Shown in pieces: positions 27,554 through 37,101 of a stretch of DNA of 64,000 bases (its first letter is position 1; the number at the start of each line of letters is the position of its first letter). Under the pieces are notes generated by a model that worked only from the letters and a program-made list of their open reading frames with translations, was not told the DNA's origin and searched no databases. The translations under genes and the position numbers were made by a program. The stretch comes from Foliamicus sp965115835 (GTDB lineage: Bacteria; Pseudomonadota; Gammaproteobacteria; Steroidobacterales; Foliamicaceae): positions 434,001-498,000 of the forward strand of contig OZ220471.1 of NCBI GenBank assembly GCA_965115835.1, in the 5' to 3' direction.

Positions 27554-28543
27554 GTGGCCATGCGCGCGCTGATCTGTAGCCGCTACGCCGAGACGCCCGA
27601 ACTTTGCCTGGGAGAGGTGGCCGAACCGTTGCCGGGGGCCGGTGAGGTGCTGGTGGAGGTGCGCGCCGCCGGCTTGAACTTCTTCGATCTGTTGATGACG
27701 CAGGGGCGCTACCAGCGCCGTCCTCAGCCGCCGTTCACGCCCGGCGCGGAGGCTGCCGGCGTTGTGACGGGACTGGGGGAGGGTGTCGATGACCTCAGGC
27801 TGGGCGATCGGGTTGCACTGCATGGCCAGGCCATGTTCGCGGAGCGCGCCGTGGCGGCGCGCCATCATGTCGCTCGCCTTCCGGAAAACATGAGCTACGC
27901 TCAGGGCGCGGGGCTTTGCATTACCTATGGCGCCTGCTATCACGCCTACAGACAGGTGGCCAATCTGCGGGCCGGCGAGACCGTCCTGGTGCTGGGCGCT
28001 GGCGGCGGCGTGGGCATGGCGGCTGTGGCGCTGGCCAAGGTCCTGGGAGCGTCGGTAATCGCTGCGGCCGGCAGCCCGGACAAGCGGGAACTGGCGAAAT
28101 TCATGGGCGCCGATGAAACCATCGATTACCGCGGCGACGACTTTCGGGGGCGGCTGAAGAAGCAGGCCGGAGGGCGCGTGGATGTGGTGGTCGATCCGGT
28201 CGGCGGGCCGTTCTCCGAATCGGCCTACCGGGTCTGCGCGCCGGGTGGCCGGTTCCTGGTGGTGGGCTTTGCCTCGGGAGAGATTCCTCGGCTTCCGCTC
28301 AATCTGGTGCTGCTCAAGACTGCGGCGGTTCTGGGTGTCTTGTGGGGCGCCTGGACCGACAGGCAGCCGGGGGCGGCCCGCGAAAACCTGGAGGCCCTTT
28401 CGCAACTGGCGGGCGCTGGCGCCATCGGCTGCCCAATCGCCCGCGCCTTGCCTCTGGAGGACTACAGGCAGGCCTTCGATGCGTTTGCACGGCGCCAGGT
28501 GACCGGCAAGTGGGTGCTGATGATGGAAGGAGGCGACGCTTGA
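27554..28543 (+). CDS. Zinc-free quinone oxidoreductase-like MDR protein
   Basis: Medium-chain dehydrogenase/reductase of the NADPH:quinone oxidoreductase type, 329 aa. The N-terminal GroES-like half has GEVLVEVRAAGLNFFDLLMTQGRY and PGAEAAGVV; the Rossmann half has VLVLGAGGGVGMAAVALAK, then DVVVDPVGG. The Cys and His ligands of zinc alcohol dehydrogenases are absent. GTG 27554 is spaced 6 nt from GGGAG and preferred over ATG 27560. The stop overlaps the next start. Role in the operon is inferred: reduction of an enoyl-CoA or quinone intermediate. Confidence 0.85.
   Translation: MAMRALICSRYAETPELCLGEVAEPLPGAGEVLVEVRAAGLNFFDLLMTQGRYQRRPQPPFTPGAEAAGVVTGLGEGVDDLRLGDRVALHGQAMFAERAVAARHHVARLPENMSYAQGAGLCITYGACYHAYRQVANLRAGETVLVLGAGGGVGMAAVALAKVLGASVIAAAGSPDKRELAKFMGADETIDYRGDDFRGRLKKQAGGRVDVVVDPVGGPFSESAYRVCAPGGRFLVVGFASGEIPRLPLNLVLLKTAAVLGVLWGAWTDRQPGAARENLEALSQLAGAGAIGCPIARALPLEDYRQAFDAFARRQVTGKWVLMMEGGDA
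28527..28533 (+). promoter_or_regulatory. Strong ribosome-binding site fixing a TTG start
   Basis: AAGGAGG, nearly perfect against 16S rRNA, ends 6 nt before TTG 28540. No ATG or GTG in that frame is similarly placed, so it decides the start of the downstream FadB-like gene. Confidence 0.8.
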
Positions 28544-30639
28544 TTCTGAAGGTGACAGACCGCGGCCGGGTTCGGCTCGTGGAAATGAATTCGCCTCCCG
28601 TAAACGCCCTGGGCGCCGGGCTGCGTGTTCCGCTGCTCGAAGCGATCGAGGCGGCTTCCGCGGACCCTTCGGTAGGCGCGGTGCTTTTGTCCAGCGCCCT
28701 GAAGACTTGGTGCGCGGGCGCCGACATCAAGGAGTTCGGGCGGCCTCGAATGCCGGCGCCCGAAGCCTCGCTGACAGCGCTCTGCGAGGCATTGGATGCC
28801 TGTCCGAAGCCGGTAACGGCGGTGATTGGCGGCGCGGCTTACGGTGGCGGTCTGGAACTGGCGCTGGCCTGCGACTACCGTGTCTTGTCGGCGCACGCGC
28901 GGTTTTCGTTCCCCGAAGTGCATATCGGCTTGCTTCCGGGCGCCGGGGGCACCCAGCGGGCCCCACGTCTGATCGGGGTCGAAGCAGCCCTGCGCATGTG
29001 CCTGGAGGGCCAGCCGGTCAGCGCCGGTGAGGCATTGCAAATCGGGTTGGCCGACCGGCAACTGGAAGGAGACCTGATCGAAGCTGCCCTTGCTCATGCG
29101 GAGGCGCTCGTGGACGGGGGTGCGCCGACACGCAAAATTTCGTCCAGCCCCGGCAAGCTGTCGGCCCCCGGCGGTGCGGACGAGGCGTTCGCGGCCGCCC
29201 GCGAGAGGATTGCCCGCAAGATGCGCGGCCGGCATTCTCCGGAACTGATTGTTCAGTGTATCGAGCAGGCGGTGGTCTGCCGCGAGGATTTTCGCTCCGG
29301 ACTTGCCGAGGAGCGCAGCCGCTTCATGCGTTGCCTGAAGCACCCCGAGAGCAAGGCGCTCTCGCATGTGTTTTTCGCCGAACGGGCGGCTGCCGGGAGA
29401 CGCGGCTCTGCGCCCGGGCGGCCGGTGCAAGAAGCTGCTGTGGTGGGCTGCGGCGTCATGGGTGGCGGCATCGCCATGAACTTCGCTCGCGCCGGCATTC
29501 CGGTCACCGTCCTGGAGCTTGACGAAAAGGCGCTTGCGAGGGGCCTTGAGGTAGTGCGCAGGAACTTCGAGCGTTCGGAGAACAGCGGCCGCCTGCCGCC
29601 GGGGGGCGCCGAGCGTTGCATGGGATTGATCACTCCCGCGACCGAATACGGAGCGCTGTCGGGAGCGGACTTTGCCGTGGAGGCTGTCTACGAGAACCTC
29701 GATCTGAAAAGGCAGGTCTTCGCGCGCCTGGATGCGGCCTTGCCTCCCGGGGCGGTGATCGCCAGCAATACCTCCTACCTCGACATCGACCGGATGGCGG
29801 CGTCCACCGGACGGCCCGGCCAGGTGCTGGGCATGCATTTCTTCAGCCCCGCCAACATCATGCGCCTGGTGGAAGTGATCCAGGGCCGCCACAGCTCGAA
29901 GGAGACCATGGCCTGCGCCTTTTCCCTGGCGTTGCGGATGAAGAAAGTTCCAGTGTGGTCCGCCAACAAACACGGCTTCATAGGCAATCGCATGCTGAAG
30001 GGTTACCTGTTCGAGGCCTTCGAGCTGTTGTTCGAGGGCGCCCCTGCGGAGGAAGTGGATGCCGCCCTGCGGGGCTTCGGGCTGCCTATGGGGCCATTCC
30101 AGATGGCGGACCTGATAGGCCTGGACCTGGGCTGGCGCGCCCGGAACCTGACCGGGAAGCCGGTCGGCGAACGCGAACCGGGCGAACGCCTGGCCGATGC
30201 GCTTTGCGAGCGCGGCCGCTTCGGACAGAAGAATGCGCGCGGCATCTACAACTACAGCGCCGGCAGCCGGGCGCCCCAGCCCGAACCGGCGGTTGCGGAA
30301 TTGGTCGAGGCGCTTGCCTCCGAGATGGGGTACCGGCGCGGACCGCCTGCCGGGAAGAAAGAGATCGTGAAGCGGTGCCTGTATCCGCTGGTGAACATTG
30401 GCGCGGGCCTGCTTGACGAAGGCGTGGCCAGGGCCGCATCGGACATTGATATCGTCTATGTGTACGGCTACGGCTTTCCGGCTTGGCGCGGCGGACCCAT
30501 GTACTACGCCGGGCAGCAGGGCCTGGATTCGGTGCTTGAGGACATCCGCGCGTTTCATGCGCGTTTCGGAGAGCGCTGGGCGCCGGCGGAGCGCCTCGTG
30601 AGGCAGGCTGCCGCCGGTGTCGGTTTCGACCGGGAATAA
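28540..30639 (+). CDS. FadB-like bifunctional enoyl-CoA hydratase/3-hydroxyacyl-CoA dehydrogenase
   Basis: Carries out two beta-oxidation steps in one 699-residue chain. The crotonase part (1-190) has the oxyanion motifs WCAGADIKEFG and GGAAYGGGLELALACDYRV, and both catalytic glutamates are visible (GGLELAL and FPEVHIGLLPGAGGTQR). The dehydrogenase part starts near 300 with the NAD motif VVGCGVMGGGIAMNFARAG and continues through NTSYLDID, GMHFFSPANIM and VWSANKHGFIGNRM, then two C-terminal helical repeats. The TTG start overlaps the previous stop as TTGA and has a near-perfect ribosome-binding site. The architecture resembles the peroxisomal multifunctional enzyme type. Confidence 0.9.
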   Translation: MILKVTDRGRVRLVEMNSPPVNALGAGLRVPLLEAIEAASADPSVGAVLLSSALKTWCAGADIKEFGRPRMPAPEASLTALCEALDACPKPVTAVIGGAAYGGGLELALACDYRVLSAHARFSFPEVHIGLLPGAGGTQRAPRLIGVEAALRMCLEGQPVSAGEALQIGLADRQLEGDLIEAALAHAEALVDGGAPTRKISSSPGKLSAPGGADEAFAAARERIARKMRGRHSPELIVQCIEQAVVCREDFRSGLAEERSRFMRCLKHPESKALSHVFFAERAAAGRRGSAPGRPVQEAAVVGCGVMGGGIAMNFARAGIPVTVLELDEKALARGLEVVRRNFERSENSGRLPPGGAERCMGLITPATEYGALSGADFAVEAVYENLDLKRQVFARLDAALPPGAVIASNTSYLDIDRMAASTGRPGQVLGMHFFSPANIMRLVEVIQGRHSSKETMACAFSLALRMKKVPVWSANKHGFIGNRMLKGYLFEAFELLFEGAPAEEVDAALRGFGLPMGPFQMADLIGLDLGWRARNLTGKPVGEREPGERLADALCERGRFGQKNARGIYNYSAGSRAPQPEPAVAELVEALASEMGYRRGPPAGKKEIVKRCLYPLVNIGAGLLDEGVARAASDIDIVYVYGYGFPAWRGGPMYYAGQQGLDSVLEDIRAFHARFGERWAPAERLVRQAAAGVGFDRE

Positions 30640-30652
30640 CAGGCCCTGACCC

Positions 30653-33244
30653 GTGACCACCGGTGCGCGTCCGCTCGCGGGGCACTCGCCGGTGATGCAG
30701 CAGTATCTGCGCATCAAGGCCCAGCATCCGGACTCGCTGCTTTTCTACCGAATGGGCGATTTCTACGAAATGTTCTTCGAGGACGCCACACGCGCGGCTA
30801 CTCTCCTGGACATCGTGCTGACCAGCCGCGGGCAGTCCAACGGCGAAGCAATTCCCATGGCTGGCGTGCCGGTGCATTCCGCCGATTCCTACATCGCCCG
30901 TCTGGCGCACATGGGCGAGTCCATCGCCATCTGCGAGCAGATCGGCCGTCCCACGCCTGCGGGAGGGCCGGTGAAACGCGCGGTCGTGCGTCTGGTGACA
31001 CCCGGAACCCTGACCGAGGAGGCGCTGCTGGAGAGCGGCGCGGACAATCTCGTAGCCGCGGTATGTCACAAGAAGGGAATCTACGGACTGGCCTGGATGG
31101 AGTTGAGTTCCGGAAGTTTCTCGATTACCGAATGCGCCGGCGCCGAGGAACTGCGGGGCGAGATGCAGCGCCTGCGTCCGGCCGAGTTGCTGTTCAGCGA
31201 AGGCGCTCCGCTGCCTGAATCCCTGCCCGACGGCCTCGCGGTCCACGAGCGCCGCAACTGGCAGTTCAGCGCCTCGTCCGCGAGAAGAAGCCTCGAAGAC
31301 CAATTCCGGGTACACAGTCTGGACGGTTTCGGCGTCGAGGGCATGGATCGGGCAATCGCCGCCGCCGGTTGCCTGCTCGATTATGTGAAAGACACCCAGC
31401 GGGGTTCCCTGCCGCATGTGCGAACGCTGCGTGTGGAACGCCCCGGCGAGGCCCTGCTGATGGATGCCGCCACGCGGCGCAACCTGGAGCTGGATCAGTC
31501 GCTGTCCGGGTCCGGGCGTGATGAGCACACGCTGGCCGGGGTCATGGACCGCTGCGCCACGCCCATGGGCAGCCGGCTGCTGCGCCGTTGGATTCACCGC
31601 CCCTTGCGTTCGCATGAGGTGCTGCGGGCGCGCTATCAGGCGCTTGAGGCGCTGCGCGAAGCCGGGGAGGACTGGCGCTCCGGCATCCGGACAGTGGGCG
31701 ATCTGGAAAGAGTGCTGGCGCGTCTGGCGATCCGCACTGCGCGTCCGCGCGACCTGGAGCGTCTGCGCTCCGCGCTGGCCAAAACTCCGGTATTGCGCGA
31801 TCGTCTGGCGGCTCTGGACTCGCCGCTTCTGGGTTCTCTGGCCAGGCGCATGCATACGCCGCCGGAAGGCCTGGAGTTGCTGGAGCAGTCGGTTGCCGAG
31901 CAACCCGCGCCACGGATTCGCGACGGACAGGTGATCGCGTCCGGCTACAGCGCTGAACTGGACGAGTTGCGGTTGATCACCTGCGACGCGGACGCGGCCT
32001 TGCAGAATCTGGAAAAAGAGGAGCGGGAGCGCAGCGGAATTTCCAATTTGCGGCTCGGTTACAACCGGGTGCACGGCTACTACATCGAGCTGCGCAAGAG
32101 CCAGTCCGACGAAGCGCCGGAGCATTACGTACGCCGCCAGACACTCAAGCATTCCGAGCGGTACATCACACCCGAGCTCAAGCAGTTCGAGCACCGGGTC
32201 CTGAGCGCCCGCGAACGGGCGCTGGAGCTGGAGGCGAGGCTGTACGAGGAGTTGCTGGACAAACTTTCCGAATGGCTGCCGGTTTGGCAGGATCTGGCTG
32301 GCGCCCTGGCGGAAACCGATGTGCTGGCGAATCTGGCGGCGCGCTCGCTGGAACTGGGATACGCCAAACCGGAGCTCACGGACCGTCCGGGCATTCGGGT
32401 GACCGCTGGCCGGCACCCGGTTGTGGAGCGCATCCCGGACAGCGAGTTCATTCCCAACGACCTGACACTCGATGACGCCACGCGCATGCTGATCGTGACC
32501 GGACCCAACATGGGCGGCAAGTCCACCTACATGCGGCAGGTCGCGCTGATCGCCATCCTTGCGCACATCGGAAGCTATGTGCCTGCGGCACAGGCCGAAA
32601 TCGGCCCTCTGGACCGGATCTTCACCCGCATCGGCGCTGGCGACGATCTGGCGTCCGGCCGATCCACCTTCATGGTCGAGATGACGGAGACCGCGAGCAT
32701 CCTGCACAACGCCACTGTCGAGAGTCTGGTGCTCATGGATGAGGTCGGCCGTGGGACCAGCACCTATGACGGCTTGTCCCTGGCGTGGGCGGCCGCCAGC
32801 TACATCGCCGAGCGCCTGCGCTGTTTCACCCTGTTCGCCACACACTACTTCGAGCTTACGGCGTTGCCTGAAACCGTCCCCGGCTGTGCGAACGTGCATC
32901 TCGATGCGGTGGAGCACGCCGGGACGCTGGTGTTTTTGTATTCCGTACGCGACGGGCCTGCAGACCGCAGCTACGGGTTGCAGGTGGCGGCTCTGGCGGG
33001 TGTGCCGGGGCCGGTCATCGCTGCGGCGCGCAAGACCCTGCGCGAACTGGAAGAGCGTTCGGGTCGCCTGATCGAGCGCGCGCGCGCGCAAGCGCAACTG
33101 GATCTGAGAGTAGAGGAGCCGGCCCCCGAGGAGCGGCTGCTCTCGGAGGTGGATCCCGAGCGGCTCAGTCCGCGCGAGGCGCTGGACTTGCTGTTCGAGA
33201 TGAAGCGCCGCGCCGGGAGAAGGAATGGCGGAGCCGGGGATTGA
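30653..33244 (+). CDS. mutS: MutS mismatch-repair ATPase
   Basis: Recognises mismatches and recruits MutL. The 863-aa chain shows the mismatch-binding domain I motif FYRMGDFYEMFFEDA (including the Phe-x-Glu intercalation element), connector and lever domains, and the C-terminal ATPase with Walker A GPNMGGKST at 617-625, Walker B SLVLMDEVGRGTSTYDG and FATHYFELTALP. The start is GTG 30653, 14 nt after the FadB-like stop. The 3' end overlaps pncC by 20 nt, the usual mutS-cinA/pncC neighbourhood. Confidence 0.95.
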   Translation: MTTGARPLAGHSPVMQQYLRIKAQHPDSLLFYRMGDFYEMFFEDATRAATLLDIVLTSRGQSNGEAIPMAGVPVHSADSYIARLAHMGESIAICEQIGRPTPAGGPVKRAVVRLVTPGTLTEEALLESGADNLVAAVCHKKGIYGLAWMELSSGSFSITECAGAEELRGEMQRLRPAELLFSEGAPLPESLPDGLAVHERRNWQFSASSARRSLEDQFRVHSLDGFGVEGMDRAIAAAGCLLDYVKDTQRGSLPHVRTLRVERPGEALLMDAATRRNLELDQSLSGSGRDEHTLAGVMDRCATPMGSRLLRRWIHRPLRSHEVLRARYQALEALREAGEDWRSGIRTVGDLERVLARLAIRTARPRDLERLRSALAKTPVLRDRLAALDSPLLGSLARRMHTPPEGLELLEQSVAEQPAPRIRDGQVIASGYSAELDELRLITCDADAALQNLEKEERERSGISNLRLGYNRVHGYYIELRKSQSDEAPEHYVRRQTLKHSERYITPELKQFEHRVLSARERALELEARLYEELLDKLSEWLPVWQDLAGALAETDVLANLAARSLELGYAKPELTDRPGIRVTAGRHPVVERIPDSEFIPNDLTLDDATRMLIVTGPNMGGKSTYMRQVALIAILAHIGSYVPAAQAEIGPLDRIFTRIGAGDDLASGRSTFMVEMTETASILHNATVESLVLMDEVGRGTSTYDGLSLAWAAASYIAERLRCFTLFATHYFELTALPETVPGCANVHLDAVEHAGTLVFLYSVRDGPADRSYGLQVAALAGVPGPVIAAARKTLRELEERSGRLIERARAQAQLDLRVEEPAPEERLLSEVDPERLSPREALDLLFEMKRRAGRRNGGAGD

Positions 33245-33749
33245 CAGGCTGGTCAGGGAACTGGGGGCGCTGTTGCAGGAGCGCAGTGAGACGCTGGCGC
33301 TGGCGGAGTCCTGCACCGGCGGATGGGTCGGCAAGGCGATTACGGCGCAGCCCGGCAGTTCTGTCTGGTTTTCCTGTGGATTCGTGACCTATTCCAATGA
33401 CGCCAAGCGGCGTCTGCTGGGCGTGCGCGAGGAAACGACAAGTTCGTATGGCGCTGTCAGTGGCGAGACCGCATCGGAAATGGCCCGGGGCGCGCTCAGG
33501 GTAGGGCGAACGGACTGGAGTCTCGCGGTTACAGGAATCGCCGGGCCTGACGGTGGCGGCGAAGCCAGGCCAGTTGGAACGGTCTGGTTTGCCTGGGCCA
33601 GCCGCAGGCGGCCGCCCGAGGCCGAAGCGCGGCGTTTTGAGGGGGATCGCCGCGCTGTGCGCGCCCAGTCGGTGGCGTATGCGCTGGAGGGTCTGCTCAG
33701 GCGCTTGCGGATGGCGCCTCGCCCGGCTTCCCGGAATCCTCCTGGATAG
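33225..33749 (+). CDS. pncC: PncC/CinA C-terminal nicotinamide-nucleotide amidase
   Basis: Deamidates NMN to NaMN in pyridine-nucleotide recycling. The 174-aa stand-alone CinA C-terminal domain shows AESCTGGWVGKAITAQPGSS, GFVTYSN, YGAVSGETASEMA and VTGIAGPDGGGEARPVGTVWFA, the full set of conserved motifs. The N-terminal MoCo-binding-like half of long CinA is absent, as in the short gammaproteobacterial form. It begins inside mutS. recA normally follows within about 100 nt, but here a 4.3-kb insertion intervenes. Confidence 0.92.
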   Translation: MAEPGIDRLVRELGALLQERSETLALAESCTGGWVGKAITAQPGSSVWFSCGFVTYSNDAKRRLLGVREETTSSYGAVSGETASEMARGALRVGRTDWSLAVTGIAGPDGGGEARPVGTVWFAWASRRRPPEAEARRFEGDRRAVRAQSVAYALEGLLRRLRMAPRPASRNPPG

Positions 33750-33777
33750 GCTGCTGTTTGCCGGTCACACAAGCGCT

Positions 33778-35368
33778 TCAGCCTCTCCCGGTTCGGGCAT
33801 TGACGCCGGAAGGGCGCGAACAACCGGTAATGCTCACCCTTATATGTATGCGCTCTGGCGGCCCGGGGGCCGAACAACAGCGGCGCGCCGAAGGACCGGG
33901 GCACACAGGGCTGGAGTAGCCAGCGCCGCGCTCCGCTGCCGCGCCGTCGCCGGGAGCTTCGAGCGCCGCGCCGTCGCCAACCGCTTCGGGCGCCGCGCCG
34001 TCACCGGAGCCGCAGCCGTTTGCCGCCAGCCCCGAATCGCCGCCAAGCGCGTAGCCGCCGAACGCGCCCCGGAAGCCCGGCGCGCGAGCGGACTCGCCAG
34101 CGCTTCCCATGCGCTCGGCTATGCCGTCAAGCGCCTGTTCCGCCACCGAACGACCGAAACGACCAAGCCACGAACGTGGCATCGGGTCGGAATTGACGAT
34201 CATGCCGGTCGCCTCGCCGTCCGCAATGACGACGCCTCGGGCATCCGAAAGCAGAACCGCAAAGGTCTCCTGGCCCTCGTCATGCGAATCGTCCAGAGTC
34301 TCGATGCGAACCTCTGCACGAACCGCGCCCGCCGCAAACCGCGCAACGCCCGAACCCTGCACAAAGTCCGAACCGGACTCCGCGCTGCCGTGATTGCCAC
34401 CCGACGCCGTGCGCCAGGCCACGCTCACCTCGCCCGCCGCCGGTTCCGACAGCGTGACGCCAAACACCAAAGCCTCCCCCTCGCTGGCGGAAGCATCGGC
34501 AATGGAAACCTCCGGCGCGCCCAACGGCGTGGCAAACTTCCGCCGGGACTTGACCCCCGGCCCGGCCGCATTCACCGCCCGCACCCGGAACCGGTATCGC
34601 TTGCCGTTGTCCAGCCCCGTGACCGTGTGGCCGGTGGTGGCGACGCCGGAACCCGCTATATCGGTCCAGGCGCTCCACCCGCCGCGCCGCACCCACACCT
34701 GCCAATGGGTGATCGTGGCGTCCCCCGGATCGCTCCAGGAAAGCGCCACCTCGCCGTCGCCCGCCTCGGCCTCGAACCCCTGCGGGCTGCGAGGCGGCTC
34801 GACAGGCGCCGCCGGCTCCGCAGGCGGCCCCGCCGAACCCGGCGGGAGGCGGCCCCCTTCCGCCCCGCCCGGCGACATGGTCTTGTCGTCCTCCGCCACC
34901 GTGATCGTGACGCTGTCGATGGTCACCGAGTCGTAGCCGCCGCCGCTGGCCGTCAGCGTCAGCGTCACATCCGTGTCGTCCTCCATGTCGGCGTCCTCGC
35001 GAACCCACACCCGAACCCATTGCGGAACGTTCCAGTTCGACGTGGTGAACGTCAATTTGCCCCAGTTGCCCGTGGGGTTCAGGGTGGTGGGGGCGACCTG
35101 CCCCTGGGTGGTGAAGGTCACGTCGCCCGAATCACCGCTCACCGTGATCGTCACGTTCGCACTCGGCGCCGCGTCCAGCACCACCAGAAAGCCCGCGCCG
35201 CCGCCCTCGGCCGCCGTCAGCGTGGTCGGCACCACCGTCACCCCCTTGGTCGTGCCCGGCGTCGTCGGCGTGCCCGAAGCCGCGTCGTTCAGCGTCCCGT
35301 CCGCCGTAACATCGGCGCCCAGCTTGTAGCCGTTGCGGGTGCTGTCGTCCCCCAGGGTGACGGTGTAG
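33778..35368 (-). pseudogene. Calx-beta/FN3 surface protein remnant, 3' part
   Basis: Distal portion of a secreted or surface protein gene split by an insertion sequence at 35369-37101. The frame encodes Calx-beta-like repeats (LVVLDAAPSANVTITVSG, TSNWNVPQWVRVWVREDAD), a fibronectin type III domain (EVALSWSDPGDATITHWQVW, YRFRVRAVNAAG), another Calx-beta domain (DASASEGEALVFGVTLSEP) and then PMPRSWLGRFGRSVAEQALDGIAERM. That last motif in related proteins immediately precedes an autotransporter beta-barrel. No barrel follows: the frame turns into a low-complexity GDGAA repeat and stops next to pncC. The gene therefore looks truncated at its 3' end as well as interrupted. Confidence 0.75.
35365..35368. 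repeat. Left target-site duplication GTAG
   Basis: GTAG immediately outside the left inverted repeat, identical to 37102-37105. On the minus strand it is CTAC, which contains the TAC tyrosine codon of the interrupted gene. Confidence 0.85.
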
Positions 35369-35383
35369 CCCGCATATTTCACC
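35369..35383. repeat. IS left terminal inverted repeat
   Basis: CCCGCATATTTCACC, a perfect 15-bp match to the reverse complement of 37087-37101. Weaker similarity continues inward for about 18 nt. Confidence 0.85.
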
Positions 35384-35410
35384 GAATGGGAGAGATGGGG
35401 CCTTGAACTG

Positions 35411-35416
35411 TATAAT
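35411..35416 (+). promoter_or_regulatory. Transposase -10 element
   Basis: A consensus TATAAT lies 37 nt before the transposase ATG and 28 nt inside the left inverted repeat. No good -35 lies 16-18 nt upstream (GGGAGA). The AGGAGG at 35442-35447 is a strong ribosome-binding site. Confidence 0.4.
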
Positions 35417-35452
35417 AATCAGTGCGTTAGATAGCCTATACAGGAGGCCCCA

Positions 35453-36892
35453 ATGGCGACACAGTGTACCCTGAAATCCCTTTCGTTTTCCCCCTCCGGT
35501 CGACGTCAGGTAATTGGTCGATTCGATGGCGGTCCGATGACCTCGGACGCGGGGGGTCTGCTGCTGCGCGAGACGGATTTGCGCATCGGGCTGTCGAGGC
35601 GTTTGAAGTCGTGCTTTGTTGACTACCGCAACCCCAACAGTGTGGAGCACAGGCTGCGGCCGTTGCTGGCGCAGCGGGTGATCGGTCTGGCGCTGGGTTA
35701 CGAGGATCTCAACGACCATGACGAGTTGCGCCGCGATCCGTTGATGGCGTTGCTGGTGGGGCGCTCGGATGGGACGGGTGCGCGCCGTGCACGCCGTGCA
35801 CGTCGGGCACGCCGTCGCAACGGTGACCGTGCGCTGGCCGGTTCAAGCACCTTGAACCGCTTGGAGTTGGGCGACGAAGGAGCGGCTTGGGATCGCTACA
35901 AGCGCATTGTTGGGAACCCACAAGCGATGGACCGGTTGCTGGTGGATGTGTTCATGGAGTCTTATGCCGAGCCGCCGGAGGCGATCTGGCTGGATCTGGA
36001 TGCGACCGACGACCCGCTGCACGGCAATCAGCAGGGGCGGTTTTTCCATGGCTACTATGGGCAGTATTGCTATCTGCCTTTGTATATCTTTTGCGGCGAG
36101 CACCTGCTGTGCGCCCGCCTTCGCGAGGCGGATGTCGATCCCGCCGCCGGCAGCGTGGAAGAGTTGGAGTGGATCGTTGGGCAGATCCGCACAAGGTGGC
36201 CGAGCGTTCCCATCGTCGTGCGGGGCGACTCGGGGTTTTGCAGGGAGGCCATCATGGCCTGGTGCGAGCAACACGGCGTGGAGTATGTCTTGGGGCTGGG
36301 AGGCAATGCCCGATTGGTGAAACGGATCGACAAGGCGCTGCGCAAGTCCCGCGCCCGTCACGTGGCCACGGGGCAGCCGTCGCGGCGATTCCGGTCGTTT
36401 CGATACCGTACGCGCAAGACCTGGGGTCGAGCGCGGCGTGTGGTGGGCAAGGCGGAATGGTTGGCCAAGGGGGCCAACCCACGGTTTGTGGTCACCAGCC
36501 TGCCCTGCCAAGTCGCCGGCGCCCAGCATCTGTATGAGGATCTGTATTGCGCCCGCGGCGAAATGGAGAACCGGATCAAGGAACAGCAACTGGGCCTGTT
36601 CGCCGACCGCACCAGCAGCGCCAGCATGCGGGCCAACCAACTGCGGCTGTACTTTGCCTCGTTTGCCTATGTGCTGATGCAGGGCCTGCGACGGCTGGGA
36701 CTGGCCGGTACCGCTTGGGCCAGGGCGCAATGCACCACGATCCGGTTGCAATGGCTGAAGCTTGCTGCACGTGTACGGATCACCGCGCGCAAGGTCTGGC
36801 TGTCGTTCTCCGAGTCCTACCCCCGTGCAGAGGCCTTCGGGCAAATCCTGGAGCGCCTGCGCACCCATCCGCCTTGGCAAGCAACCGGGTAA
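35453..36892 (+). CDS. IS1380-family DDE transposase
   Basis: 479-residue transposase. The candidate catalytic residues are visible: an Asp in LDLDATDD (181-187), Asp259 in VRGDSGFC, and Glu372 in YCARGEMENRIKEQ, which fits the Y-x2-R-x3-E signature of IS4-related transposases. The N-terminal FDGGPMTSDAGGLLLRETD and DLNDHDELRRDP are typical of IS1380. Residues about 110-122 are an Arg-Ala repeat encoded by an imperfect 9-nt tandem array, an unusual insertion that may be polymorphic. No frameshift or stop is seen, so the enzyme may be active. Confidence 0.92.
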   Translation: MATQCTLKSLSFSPSGRRQVIGRFDGGPMTSDAGGLLLRETDLRIGLSRRLKSCFVDYRNPNSVEHRLRPLLAQRVIGLALGYEDLNDHDELRRDPLMALLVGRSDGTGARRARRARRARRRNGDRALAGSSTLNRLELGDEGAAWDRYKRIVGNPQAMDRLLVDVFMESYAEPPEAIWLDLDATDDPLHGNQQGRFFHGYYGQYCYLPLYIFCGEHLLCARLREADVDPAAGSVEELEWIVGQIRTRWPSVPIVVRGDSGFCREAIMAWCEQHGVEYVLGLGGNARLVKRIDKALRKSRARHVATGQPSRRFRSFRYRTRKTWGRARRVVGKAEWLAKGANPRFVVTSLPCQVAGAQHLYEDLYCARGEMENRIKEQQLGLFADRTSSASMRANQLRLYFASFAYVLMQGLRRLGLAGTAWARAQCTTIRLQWLKLAARVRITARKVWLSFSESYPRAEAFGQILERLRTHPPWQATG

Positions 36893-36913
36893 AGCCCCTT
36901 CGTATGCCCTTTT

Positions 36914-36945
36914 GCCCGGCGAGCACCCTCGCCGAGGGCTTTCTT
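36914..36945 (+). terminator. Rho-independent-like terminator of the transposase gene
   Basis: Seven-base stem CGGCGAG / CTCGCCG with loop CACC (36917-36934), extended by GCCC/GGGC arms and followed by TTTCTT, 22 nt after the transposase stop and inside the element. Confidence 0.6.
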
Positions 36946-37086
36946 CGCACGGCATCCGCACCATGCCTCCGAAATAGCGCGAAAACTACCGCTTCGACGC
37001 TTGCCACCATCCACTCGAAGCCTCAATCAAGGCTGGCTCATCCCAAAAACCGCCCCCAACGCCAAATTGGGCCTATCCATGCAATT

Positions 37087-37101
37087 GGTGAAATATGCGG
37101 G
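37087..37101. repeat. IS right terminal inverted repeat
   Basis: GGTGAAATATGCGGG, perfect inverted copy of 35369-35383. Confidence 0.85.

Larger units (their letters stand above)
35369..37101 (+). mobile_element. IS1380-like insertion sequence, complete
   Basis: A 1733-bp element bounded by 15-bp perfect inverted repeats and 4-bp GTAG duplications, carrying one transposase gene and a terminator after it. Size, single DDE transposase and 4-bp duplication fit the IS1380 family. The intact ends, intact gene and exact duplication point to a recent insertion. Removing the element and one GTAG restores the frame of the interrupted minus-strand gene as GAETYTVTLGDDS. Confidence 0.88.

Noticed and set aside
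30086..33334. Very long open frame (over 1000 codons) antisense to mutS
   Set aside because: It mirrors the GC-biased codons of mutS and pncC, has low-complexity Arg/Gln/His-rich sequence and matches no family; mutS is unambiguous on the other strand.
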